A DNA stretch of 64,000 bases from Candidatus Leptofilum gracile (lineage in GTDB: Bacteria > Chloroflexota > Anaerolineae > Promineifilales > Promineifilaceae). The stretch is from assembly GCA_016713825.1 (NCBI GenBank), contig JADJOJ010000007.1, positions 891,918-955,917 on the forward strand, in the 5' to 3' direction. The stretch's first letter is position 1; each line of letters opens with the position of its first letter. The position numbers were made by a program, and so were the translations under genes. The notes under the pieces are model-generated. The model was not told the DNA's origin and ran no database searches. It saw only the letters and a list, made by a program, of their open reading frames with translations. Shown one piece after another: positions 43,765 through 52,462 of the stretch.

Positions 43765-45360
43765 TCATCCCTTTTTTTCACGAACAAATGCCAGCAATGC
43801 CTCATAAGACGCTTGGTAACCAAACGCTTCGAAATCAGCCTGAAACCGATTGTAGACAAGGTGCAGCAGCTCTTCAGTGTAATACTCCCGATAATTACGA
43901 TGCACCCCACGCTTACTGGCAGATTTCATCTTATGGGGCAGTTCAGTCGAGAACCGGAACCGATTAGCGATGAATTGCCAATCTGCGTCTAAATTTTCAA
44001 ACCGACCGAGATAATCCACTAACAATTTACCGTCCTGATACAGTTTGTAATATTGGCTCTGAAAGTGTCCGTTTAGCAAGCAATCAGGTCGCTTCACGAC
44101 CTCATGCACAAACGTTGCAAAGCTAATATTTGTCGGGATATCGCCATAAAACGCGACATCCGAAGCTTTGGCAAAAATTTTGTCGCGGTACCCAGAAACC
44201 AATCTGTCAAACGGGTTGCGCACAAATGAGAACGTGAAAAAGCCCTGATGCTCTTCGGCAAGTGCATCCAGGTAGATATGAGGCCATGCATTATGAACCC
44301 TTTTGTGAATACCGTACGGTTCCATCATGACGGTTTTGAGCGAGGTGCAGGCAACCTTTGCCGTGCTGATATAGGCCAATTCTCTATCGACAAAAAGATA
44401 GTATCGTCGGGGGTGGATGGCACCGTAACGGTTCAAATTTTTTGTTCGAATACCCGATAGAGGCGACAAAGTTCGATCAATAGGAGAGAAACGCTGCGTG
44501 GCCAAACAATCCCGTACAGCACTAACATAATCGGCGCGCCACTTGGGCTGGAGTTGGATTGTTCCAACCGTGCCCGTTTGGTTTTCAGTGGCATAGTTCG
44601 CCCCTCTAAATAGATAAAATATTTCTTCAGGTGCTAGGGATTTCATGGGCGGTTGGTCAACAGATTTGAGCTGGGGCATCATGATGGAGGCTTTATAATT
44701 GCTCCCTTTGATGCCACCTACTCGTTCAAACAGCCTGCGAGACCAGGCCCCCCCCTGATTGAACTGATTATGATATGGACCCTGCACCCGCTCATTTTCC
44801 CAAATCATGATCGTGTCTGGTATGAATGGATAAGATTCATTTTCCGATGACCATTTTGCGGTGGTGATCGAAATGCGATGGGGCAAGCTGATATCATCGG
44901 CACCCCAAATCATCAGCAGATTGTGTGTGCAGGCGGCGACCGCTTTCTGCCATTTTGGACGCTTATAGCGAATTGATTCTGGCAGATTGACAATTTTCAC
45001 CTCCGCATGGGCAAATTGAAGTGTAACTTCTGGATCATCGTTGATGATTACCAGTTCTTTGACGCCGTCATAATCTTGCTGCAAAAATGAGCAGATCGCT
45101 TCCTCAAGGCGATGAGGCGAGCCGGTGTAAAAACAGATGCAGCTAACTGGGGGGGATGACGGGGTGTTTACGCTGGGGGGCAATTCTGAGGAATGCTTCT
45201 TCACCGTGGGAAAGAGGCGGCGCCAAAGTTTTCCAGGCAAGGCAAAGTTTGATTTTGTAAAGACGGCCGTTTTCCTCCCTGGATAGATAGCGTTGGTGGG
45301 GTTGGAAACGGCCGTTAACCCATACCGCCATAGTTCGAGCAAATCAATACGCCGTTTCAT
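43765..45360 (-). CDS. GT2 glycosyltransferase-sulfotransferase fusion (chondroitin-type sulfotransferase)
   Basis: The product has 531 residues. Residues about 68-300 are GT2 (VSCICFYTGSPHRLEEAICS, LVIINDDPEV, MIWGADDISLPHRISITT, ending LQPKWRADYVSAVRDCLA). Residues about 320-525 are a Sulfotransfer_2-type domain (ISTAKVACTSLKTVMM for the phosphosulfate loop, FSFVRNPFDRLVSGYRD for the 3' phosphate). This is a different sulfotransferase type from the one in the neighbouring fusion, so the same design arose at least twice here. The start overlaps the preceding gene's stop (ATGA). Two ACGGCCGT copies lie in the N-terminal region, which is otherwise poor in conserved motifs. Confidence 0.88.
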   Translation of the reverse strand: MKRRIDLLELWRYGLTAVSNPTNAIYPGRKTAVFTKSNFALPGKLWRRLFPTVKKHSSELPPSVNTPSSPPVSCICFYTGSPHRLEEAICSFLQQDYDGVKELVIINDDPEVTLQFAHAEVKIVNLPESIRYKRPKWQKAVAACTHNLLMIWGADDISLPHRISITTAKWSSENESYPFIPDTIMIWENERVQGPYHNQFNQGGAWSRRLFERVGGIKGSNYKASIMMPQLKSVDQPPMKSLAPEEIFYLFRGANYATENQTGTVGTIQLQPKWRADYVSAVRDCLATQRFSPIDRTLSPLSGIRTKNLNRYGAIHPRRYYLFVDRELAYISTAKVACTSLKTVMMEPYGIHKRVHNAWPHIYLDALAEEHQGFFTFSFVRNPFDRLVSGYRDKIFAKASDVAFYGDIPTNISFATFVHEVVKRPDCLLNGHFQSQYYKLYQDGKLLVDYLGRFENLDADWQFIANRFRFSTELPHKMKSASKRGVHRNYREYYTEELLHLVYNRFQADFEAFGYQASYEALLAFVREKKG

Positions 45361-46283
45361 TTGCTCAACTCTTGCTTCAGTGCAGTCTGGAGGAGATCAT
45401 TAACAACCTTGGAATAGTCAGTTTGCCACCGCGGTTCTAATTCAACTCGCCCCAAACTAATTTCTCCCCGTTCTGCTTGCTCCCGAACAAAATCGGCAAC
45501 CCTCGCGTAAGAATTTCCCCCTGTGTGATTGGTAAAATCACGCAGCTGATAAGCGCTGTTTTCACCTTCCTGCTGAATATAATAGATGTCCTGGGGTTGA
45601 ACGTCATAAATTTCGTGAGCTGGTTCATGTTTGGCAAATCGAGCCTCAAGCTCATGATCAAAGCCATCATTGATATGCGCATATCCACGAGCGGCGGCAA
45701 ATAATGCGCGTGACCAACTGCTGCTCCCTGGGTAACGCCCAAGAACCGGTCCCCGCATCTTCTTTCCATTCCACACCCATGCTTTATCAATGCTAAAAAA
45801 GGATTCATATCTTTTGGGGATGAGATATGGTTTTTTTTCAAAATGGCGTTTAACAGCGTAAGTTAACCGATGAGGCAGATAAATTTCATCATCATGCCAA
45901 ACAAAAATGAGATCATGGGTGCATAAACCTACCGCTGCTTTGTACTTTTCCCCCAATGTTCTGAAGCGCTTGGCGAGATTGATAATGGACACTTCTGGGT
46001 GTTCATACGCAAGGGTTTGTTGTGCATAATCATTCAGGATAATTAATTCTTTGTCCCCTGGATAATCCTGCACAATAAATGAATGAACCGCCTCTTCAAG
46101 TAAATGGGGCCGACCATAAGTTGTGCAGATACAGCTGACTGGGGGCCAAACATTACTTCTTCGAAACAAGACTCTTACCAGGATTTTTTTTAACCCATTT
46201 GGAAGAACCTGATAAACCTTGTTGAGTTGATGCTTTGTTGTAGAGGGAAGGTTATTATGTGCGTAGGCGACGATTTTTTTCAT
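45357..46283 (-). CDS. GT2-family glycosyltransferase
   Basis: From ATG at 46283 (MKKIVAYAHNNLPSTTKHQL) the product has 308 residues. A TTG at 46331 would add 16 residues and has no ribosome site. The catalytic domain starts VSCICTTYGRPHLLEEAVHS, with LIILNDYAQQ and FVWHDDEIYLPHRLTYAV, and ends LEPRWQTDYSKVVNDLL. These blocks are shared with the GT2 domains in the three other genes below. It is the first gene of the six-gene operon. Its promoter should lie in 46284-46600. Confidence 0.85.
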   Translation of the reverse strand: MKKIVAYAHNNLPSTTKHQLNKVYQVLPNGLKKILVRVLFRRSNVWPPVSCICTTYGRPHLLEEAVHSFIVQDYPGDKELIILNDYAQQTLAYEHPEVSIINLAKRFRTLGEKYKAAVGLCTHDLIFVWHDDEIYLPHRLTYAVKRHFEKKPYLIPKRYESFFSIDKAWVWNGKKMRGPVLGRYPGSSSWSRALFAAARGYAHINDGFDHELEARFAKHEPAHEIYDVQPQDIYYIQQEGENSAYQLRDFTNHTGGNSYARVADFVREQAERGEISLGRVELEPRWQTDYSKVVNDLLQTALKQELSK

Positions 46284-46609
46284 TTGTTTGGAAGGTCTCT
46301 CACGCCGCAAGCGGATGAATGATGTTAGCAAACCGATTGGGCAGACCAGAAGAAATTTTTGTGTTATTTCTTGATGGTTTTCCCCAAGAATTGACGCTTT
46401 CTTTCAACTTTACGTTGGTTGCAAATCTCTGTCAAATTCGTCTGAATGTATCTGGACAGCTATAATTTTGTGCCAGAAATGATTAACCAATAAAATGGGT
46501 AATTAACGAGTTTTTGTATAGAGGTATTCGGTCTCCAACGAATGACTCTCTTTACAACTTGCCACATATCAGTTTGACTCGAATAAGAAATTTAGACACA
46601 GCTGGCTCT
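46284..46609. other. Intergenic region upstream of glycan operon
   Basis: AT-rich and without a convincing gene. It should hold the promoter of the minus-strand operon, but I see no clear -35/-10 pair. Confidence 0.4.
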
Positions 46610-46725
46610 ACTGAAAAAAGGGTGATTTCACCGCAGAGGCGCGGAGACCGCAAAGATTTTTCTCTGGTAATCTTTAAAACGCTGCGTCCTTTGCGTCTTT
46701 GCGGTTTGTTTTTTCAGTGGACTCA
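46610..46725. repeat. CCGCAGAGGCGCGGAG-type palindromic element
   Basis: Ends TCTACTGAAAAAAG and GTTTTTTCAGTGGA are inverted copies with two mismatches. The inner part has ACCGCAGAGGCGC against CGTCTTTGCGGT. The core is the same as inside the 7892-8015 element. A second palindrome with CACTGATTTTCACAG lies at 46726-46795. Confidence 0.7.
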
Positions 46726-46884
46726 CAGATTCACACTGATTTTCACAGATAAAAGCTAAAAACCAGTGTGAATCTGTGTCAATCAGTGTCAAATTCAGAA
46801 AGTGATATGTAGCTAGTATTGCGCCCCAAAAGTTCGCATCAGGTTATTGATGACGGCGCAATACTTAAACAGTCCGGCAACTTG

Positions 46885-47950
46885 TCATAATAACATTTTA
46901 TGGATTTCTGCCGGACTGTACTAGTCTTTACAATAAAAAATGTCATGGAAGTTTCTGTTTTAATATGCACCTATAATCGGCCAGAAAAGCTACTGCATAC
47001 TGTGCTGCATTCATTAATCCATGGTTCCGAAGAAAAACCCGATGAACTCATCGTTGTAAATGGGGGGGATGAGCGGGCAGACCAAGTTGTACAAAAATTT
47101 ATGGGGCAGGGTGTTTGTCTAAAATTGGTCAACACAATCAATAAAAACTTGGCCGCAAGTCGAAATATTGGTTTAGCCCATTGCACAAAAGATATCATTG
47201 CTATGACAGACGATGATGCGCAGGTATTCCCTGACTGGATTGCAAAATTGAAGCGAGTTCATCAGGAGCAACCAGATGTGGGCGCCATTGGTGGCCCAGT
47301 GATTGGTGTTGATCATGAAATGATGTTGGGGAAGGTCGCCGAGATGATCACATTTCCAAAGTGGGAAGAGCCCCGTTTTGTGCTTTCACTACCTGGAGTA
47401 AATATATCTTACAAGAAAGCAATCATTGATCAGATTGGCTTACAAGACGAAACGCTTTTTCGGGGTGAGGATGTTGATTTCAATTGGCGGGTTAAAGAGC
47501 TGGGATATCAAATTTTATTTGATCCCCGAATAAAGGTGTATCATTCCCATCGATCGACCTTTCGGAGCTTTTTGAATCAATATTATATGTACGGTCGTGG
47601 CCAATACCTCCTGCGGCGAAAATGGTGGGCAAAACGTCGTGTTTATCCGCGGAAGCTCATCAGCGGCAATATCTTGTATATTGCATTCAGTTTTGTGACA
47701 GGTCCGTTTGTTAAAGCGTTTACGATATGCCGCCGTTTAGATTCATTTACCGATGTTGTGCTTAGCCTACCCCTCATATTCGCAGCGGACATTGTATTTC
47801 GTACCGGCGTTGTTGTGCAGGCGGCCAAAGAGTGGCATCAAATGGACCCCAATTTCTCGAATAAAAAATGATAGCAATCGATTATTGATTCAAACCCACA
47901 CCCCCGGACTCGTAGCCACTCACGCTTTCTTCTCTTCTATTTTTGAGACT
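46885..47950. repeat. Tandem 1066-bp direct repeat, copy 1
   Basis: Begins at TCATAATAACATTTTATGG and ends just before the next TCATAA at 47951. It contains a complete GT2 gene. Copy 2 (47951-49020) differs at only about half a dozen positions. Confidence 0.9.
46945..47871 (+). CDS. GT2-family glycosyltransferase, intact copy
   Basis: From ATG at 46945 (MEVSVLICTYNRPEKLLHTV) the product has 308 residues. GT2 motifs are CTYNRP at the start, LIVVNGGDERAD, IIAMTDDDAQVFPDWI (DDD metal and sugar-nucleotide site), GAIGGPVIG and LFRGEDVDFNWRV (acceptor region, ED). A hydrophobic end (YIAFSFVTGPFVKAF, VVLSLPLIFAADIVF) suggests membrane attachment. The longer start at 46900 has no ribosome site and a poor N-terminus. 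It is on the opposite strand to the glycan operon and is of a different GT2 type. It lies wholly inside the tandem duplication. Confidence 0.88.
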   Translation: MEVSVLICTYNRPEKLLHTVLHSLIHGSEEKPDELIVVNGGDERADQVVQKFMGQGVCLKLVNTINKNLAASRNIGLAHCTKDIIAMTDDDAQVFPDWIAKLKRVHQEQPDVGAIGGPVIGVDHEMMLGKVAEMITFPKWEEPRFVLSLPGVNISYKKAIIDQIGLQDETLFRGEDVDFNWRVKELGYQILFDPRIKVYHSHRSTFRSFLNQYYMYGRGQYLLRRKWWAKRRVYPRKLISGNILYIAFSFVTGPFVKAFTICRRLDSFTDVVLSLPLIFAADIVFRTGVVVQAAKEWHQMDPNFSNKK

Positions 47951-49020
47951 TCATAATAACATTTTATGGATTTCTGCCGGACTGTACTGGTCTTTACAAT
48001 AAAAAATGCCATGGAAGTTTCTGTTTTAATATGCACCTATAATCGGCCAGAAAAGCTACTGCATACTGGCTGCATTCATTAATCCATGGTTCCGAAGAAA
48101 AACCCGATGAACTCATCGTTGTAAATGGGGGGGATGAGCGGGCAGACCAAGTTGTACAAAAATTTATGGGGCAGGGTGTTTGTCTAAAATTGGTCAACAC
48201 AATCAATAAAAACTTGGCCGCAAGTCGAAATATTGGTTTAGCCCATTGCACAAAAGATATCATTGCTATGACAGACGATGATGCGCAGGTGTTCCCTGAC
48301 TGGATTGCAAAATTGAAGCGAGTTCATCAGGAGCAACCAGATGTGGGCGCCATTGGTGGCCCAGTGATTGGTGTTGATCATGAAATGATGTTGGGGAAGG
48401 TCGCCGAGATGATCACATTTCCAAAGTGGGAAGAGCCCCGTTTTGTGCTTTCACTACCTGGAGTAAATATATCTTACAAGAAAGCAATCATTGATCAGAT
48501 TGGCTTACAAGACGAAACGCTTTTTCGGGGTGAGGATGTTGATTTCAATTGGCGGGTTAAAGAGCTGGGATATCAAATTTTATTTGATCCCCGAATAAAG
48601 GTGTATCATTCCCATCGATCGACCTTTCGGAGCTTTTTGAATCAATATTATATGTACGGTCGTGGCCAATACCTCCTGCGGCGAAAATGGTGGGCCAAAA
48701 CGTCGTGTTTATCCGCGGAAGCTCATCAGCGGCAATATCTTGTATATTGCATTCAGTTTTGTGACAGGTCCGTTTGTTAAAGCGTTTACGATATGCCGCC
48801 GTTTAGATTCATTTACCGATGTTGTGCTTAGCCTACCCCTCATATTCGCAGCGGACATTGTATTTCGTACCGGCGTTGTTGTGCAGGCGGCCAAAGAGTG
48901 GCATCAAATGGACCCCAATTTCTCGAATAAAAAATGATAGCAATCGATTATTGATTCAAACCCACACCCGGACTCGTAGCCACTCACGCTTTCTTCTCTT
49001 CTATTTTTGAGACTTCATAA
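47951..49020. repeat. Tandem 1066-bp direct repeat, copy 2
   Basis: The copy is displaced by 1066 bp from copy 1 and ends with TCATAA at 49015-49020, so TCATAA marks all three junctions. Differences from copy 1 include one lost base near 48067, one gained base near 48695 and two lost Cs near 48967, plus a few substitutions. Confidence 0.9.
48011..48937 (+). pseudogene. GT2-family glycosyltransferase, duplicated and frameshifted copy
   Basis: The sequence is nearly identical to 46945-47871. A base missing at about 48067 (ACTGGCTGC where copy 1 has ACTGTGCTGC) breaks the frame after RPEKLLHT. An extra C at about 48695 breaks it again in KWWAK. The two changes make three fragments. Either the second copy is decaying or these are read errors. 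The first change is not in a homopolymer. Confidence 0.85.
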
Positions 49021-49052
49021 ATTTTGTCGTGGTCAAGCCCTTCTTAAACAAA

Positions 49053-49160
49053 ACCTTCACCGCAGAGAGAACGCCAAGAGTGCAAAGTTTCTCAAAAATC
49101 TCTCTGTGAATCTCTGTGTCTTCTCTGTGCAACTCTGTGTAACTTGTTTTTGATTACCAC
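49053..49160. repeat. CCGCAGAGAG-type repeat, degenerate copy
   Basis: TTCACCGCAGAGAGAACGCC is followed by a series of CTCTGTG units (AATCTCTCTGTGAATCTCTG, CTCTGTGTCTTCTCTGTGC). It is the same family as 46610-46725. It lies between the duplication and the NACHT-HEAT gene. Confidence 0.6.
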
Positions 49161-49195
49161 AAGACTTCAGAAATTTGCTTGGAAATGCAGCGCCG

Positions 49196-51616
49196 CTACC
49201 CGTAGGCGCGGCGCAGGTGGCAGAGGGTGGTGAAGGCGGCTTCGCTTACCTGGAAATCGGTGTCGCGCACGGCCGTTTCCAACGCAGGCATCGCATCCAA
49301 CGCAGGCAAATGGCTCAGCAAGGTCGCCGCCGAGGCGCGCAGCTTGCTATCGTCCGACTCGCTGATGAGCTGCACCAAAAAGGGCATCGCCGCCGCGCCA
49401 TCGGGCACGATACGGCCGTTCTGGCGAAATTCCATCGTCAACCAGCGTTGGTCAGCCGGATTGGGTGGCTCCCATTTGGCCGCTTTGCGCCGCGCCCGCA
49501 GCACCTCCAACGCCCCGTTCGCCGCCGAGCGCACAAACCATTCATCATCGTGCCGCTCTACCTGGACGAGCTGCTTTTCTACCCAGGCCGCGTCTAGCAG
49601 CGCCAAACCCAGCACCGCCGCCCGCCGCACCTGAATATCTTTGTCCTTCAGCGCTTCCTGCAAAATTTCGGTGCCGCGTGGCCCGTTCAGCGCCAGCCCC
49701 TCAGCCACAATCTGGTTCAGCGCCTCATCCTCACCGATGAGGGCGGCCAGCAGCGGCTGTTCGGCCAATGGGTGGTGCTGGTTCAGGAGGAGTCCGTAAA
49801 CGGCCGTTTGCCGCACCAGCTCATCCCCATCTGTCATCATCTTCGCCAGCAAGCCAATGGCCCGATCATCGTTTAGGCGCGGCAAAGCGGCCGTGCCCAG
49901 CTGCCGCAAAACCGGGTCCGATCGCTCCAAAAGCTGCGAGACAAAGGTCATCACCCCCGTCTCGTTGGATTGGGCCAGCGCCGCCGCCGCCCGCTGCCGA
50001 ATCACCTGGGTAAAAGAGGGGCCAGAGCGGATCATCTGCCCCAGCAAAATCATCGTCTGCCGCCGCCACTCCCCCTTGGCCGCCGTCAGCGGCAGCCAGG
50101 CCGCCGCCTGGAAGACCGATTCCCGCGAAGGCGAATTGTCTTGCCCCTGCAAAAGCTGTTTGGCCAGCGCCGCCGGATCGCACTGGGCTACGTAAAAGCG
50201 CAGCACCTGCGCCCACGCACCATCGTGCAAATGGGCCGCCACAGTTGCCTCATCATTTTGGGCGATGAGATGGCCCGCCGCCAAAAAGTCGCGCCACAGC
50301 ACCCCCCGGCAGCTCACGCGGCCATTGCCCCACGTCACAAAAATCGGCGACTGCTTGACTGATTTTTGCAGCTGATTGGCGGCGCTGCGGCTCACCTGCC
50401 CTGCGGCATCCAGGCACAGCTTTTCAGCAACGGCCGTTCGCTCTGCCTCGCTCAGCGCCAGCTTGCCCTCATTCAGCATAATGAAGGCCAACTGCTGCCA
50501 GTAGACAACGGTTTGGGCATCGGGTGGCTGCTTGCCGCCCAACATAGCGATGCTTTTTTGCAGCAAATCGTGGGGGAGGAACGGCCGTTTCGGATCATCA
50601 GCTACGGTCGTTAAACTGCGTAAGAAATAATTGAGGCTGGTAACGGCCGTTGTTTGCCCCGGCTGCCAAAAATAAGGCAACCGGGGCGCTTTACTAATGG
50701 AAAGCGCCTGTGTCGCCTGCTCGGCAAACTGCTCCGCCTGCCCCAGCCGCCAGGGGCGCAGCGTGGTCCAGGTAAAGCCCAGCTCCAGCAGCAGCCCATG
50801 CCCGGTAAGCCCGGCAGCCACAAAAGTTTGCGTGTTTTTGTATTTACGCAGCAGCGCTTCCAGCCATTCACCCACATTCGGCCGTTTGGCCACCGGCAGC
50901 GCGTCCCAGCCATCCAGCAGCAGCAGCACCTGCCCCGCCTTCAGCTTCTGGTGCAGCAAATCCTTAATGCCCGGAGCCGTCAGCGGATTGGCCCGCTTTT
51001 GCAGGGCGTTGGCCAACACCGTTTCGGCATCCTCCAGTTCGCCACCGGCCGCCACGCCCAGTTCGGCCACGTGTACAAATACCGGCAGCCTGTTCACCAG
51101 CGCCGCATCCGGGCCATCGGCCGTCGCCAGCGCACAGCGCTGCGCCAGGTGCGCCAGCAGGGTTGTTTTGCCCGCCCCCGCTTCCCCAGCGATGATGACG
51201 TAACGGCCGTTTCGCAAAAGCTGGTCAACCGTCATCGTGGGGGGCGTGGGCAAGCCCATCCCCCCGCTCCACTCCGGCCACAGATAGCTCAGCGCCGTCG
51301 CGCCCCGGTCTTCGGGCAGCAGCGCCGGGTCTTCCAGCGGGGCCAACAAGCGAGGAGCTACAAAAACGGCGTCCAGCCCGGTGTGATTTCCCAATAAATG
51401 GTGGGTGTTGGCGTAAACGGCCGTTTCGGCCAAAAAGCGCACGGCCACCCCCGAGCGCAGGTAGGCAATGCGCTCCCGGAACCAGCCAGTGATACGCGAA
51501 AGTTGGTGATGGAGAAACGGCCGTAGCCTCAAAAAGCCAAACGCAACCACCACGCCCAGCAAAACGCCCACCGCAAAAGAGATTGTATCGAACTGCCAAT
51601 TTTGGAATAATTGCAT
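49196..51616 (-). CDS. Membrane-anchored NACHT ATPase with HEAT-repeat C-terminus
   Basis: The product has 806 residues. A transmembrane segment at about 11-30 (TISFAVGVLLGVVVAFGFL) anchors it. The NACHT domain has GEAGAGKTTLLAHL (Walker A, about residue 145) and VLLLLDGWDALPV (Walker B, Trp in place of the usual Leu). The C-terminal 330 residues are HEAT-like alpha repeats (AIGLLAKMMTDGDELVRQTA, EALKDKDIQVRRAAVLG and others). The design is a STAND-type switch with a repeat sensor. A truncated copy of its last 35 codons lies at 36248-36356. Nine ACGGCCGT sites lie in it. The NACHT protein at 26711 has a membrane end in place of HEAT repeats. Confidence 0.85.
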   Translation of the reverse strand: MQLFQNWQFDTISFAVGVLLGVVVAFGFLRLRPFLHHQLSRITGWFRERIAYLRSGVAVRFLAETAVYANTHHLLGNHTGLDAVFVAPRLLAPLEDPALLPEDRGATALSYLWPEWSGGMGLPTPPTMTVDQLLRNGRYVIIAGEAGAGKTTLLAHLAQRCALATADGPDAALVNRLPVFVHVAELGVAAGGELEDAETVLANALQKRANPLTAPGIKDLLHQKLKAGQVLLLLDGWDALPVAKRPNVGEWLEALLRKYKNTQTFVAAGLTGHGLLLELGFTWTTLRPWRLGQAEQFAEQATQALSISKAPRLPYFWQPGQTTAVTSLNYFLRSLTTVADDPKRPFLPHDLLQKSIAMLGGKQPPDAQTVVYWQQLAFIMLNEGKLALSEAERTAVAEKLCLDAAGQVSRSAANQLQKSVKQSPIFVTWGNGRVSCRGVLWRDFLAAGHLIAQNDEATVAAHLHDGAWAQVLRFYVAQCDPAALAKQLLQGQDNSPSRESVFQAAAWLPLTAAKGEWRRQTMILLGQMIRSGPSFTQVIRQRAAAALAQSNETGVMTFVSQLLERSDPVLRQLGTAALPRLNDDRAIGLLAKMMTDGDELVRQTAVYGLLLNQHHPLAEQPLLAALIGEDEALNQIVAEGLALNGPRGTEILQEALKDKDIQVRRAAVLGLALLDAAWVEKQLVQVERHDDEWFVRSAANGALEVLRARRKAAKWEPPNPADQRWLTMEFRQNGRIVPDGAAAMPFLVQLISESDDSKLRASAATLLSHLPALDAMPALETAVRDTDFQVSEAAFTTLCHLRRAYG

Positions 51617-52462
51617 AAGTCAGCTGTCATTTTTTGGTTGATGTGCGGGGCATTATAACACGGCCGTATCAAACTTTTAGGAAAAATTTACGCAGCTTAC
51701 ACAGCCCAAACCACCCCCGCAAAAAAAGCTAAAAAACAAACAACTGTTGCCCTATTTACCATTCGTGATTAACATTAAGGAATAACTACTATCGAACAAC
51801 CAACTGTCCTGTAACTTTTTCGTAAGATAAAAAGCAACCATCTATTGCTATGTTACCGTAGTCTTAGACTACCCAATTTTGGAAAAAGCAGAATAAAAAA
51901 GACAGTATTGTAAGCGTAAACAGAAGTAACTACCCCGTATTGAAAGTAAAAAAATCAAATCCGGAGCATAAAGCCGTCAAATCACGCACACAAAGACGAT
52001 CAATTTACGGAAGGTGCTACACACAAAAGCCACTGAACCGGGCAAACCCATAAGAAAGTCTGTCATTGCAAATGCAATGTGACAGATATTTCGGGCATGT
52101 CAGTTTGGTTTTAGTCATCATTTGGTCAAATGCAAGTCTGGTCAGCTAAAAATTCGGCATACCTTGCGGAATAAACATCAACAAAAACCAATTTTCTGCA
52201 AATACCAGCAAGACCATAATTTGATACTACTACCAGGAAATCGGCACGGTTAAAAACTGGCCCACTGCCAGTATAAACAAGCTGAATTTATTAACTTATT
52301 ACTGCCCACAGCTTGTGAGAGTACCAACCGAATAAAATGAAATTTACAGTCAGGAGGTGATTTTATCGTCAATCGAACATCAGTTTAAAGTTCAAAGTTC
52401 AATCGGAAGATTAACTTGCGTTACACGAAGCCTTACATTGTATCAATTAAACAGGAGAACAG
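51617..52462. other. 846-bp AT-rich upstream region of the subtilase
   Basis: No convincing gene is seen. It probably holds a long leader for the highly structured peptidase gene. At 52351-52360 AGGAGGTGA is a perfect ribosome site, but no ATG follows. A GTG frame from 52357 runs 37 codons to a TAA at 52468-52470 that overlaps the subtilase ATG by 8 bp. A heptamer AAAGTTC repeats twice at 52387-52400. One ACGGCCGT lies at 51660. No clear terminator is seen. Confidence 0.5.

Noticed and set aside
46885..49020. Insertion sequence
   Set aside because: The repeated unit encodes a glycosyltransferase, has no inverted ends and is a head-to-tail duplication.
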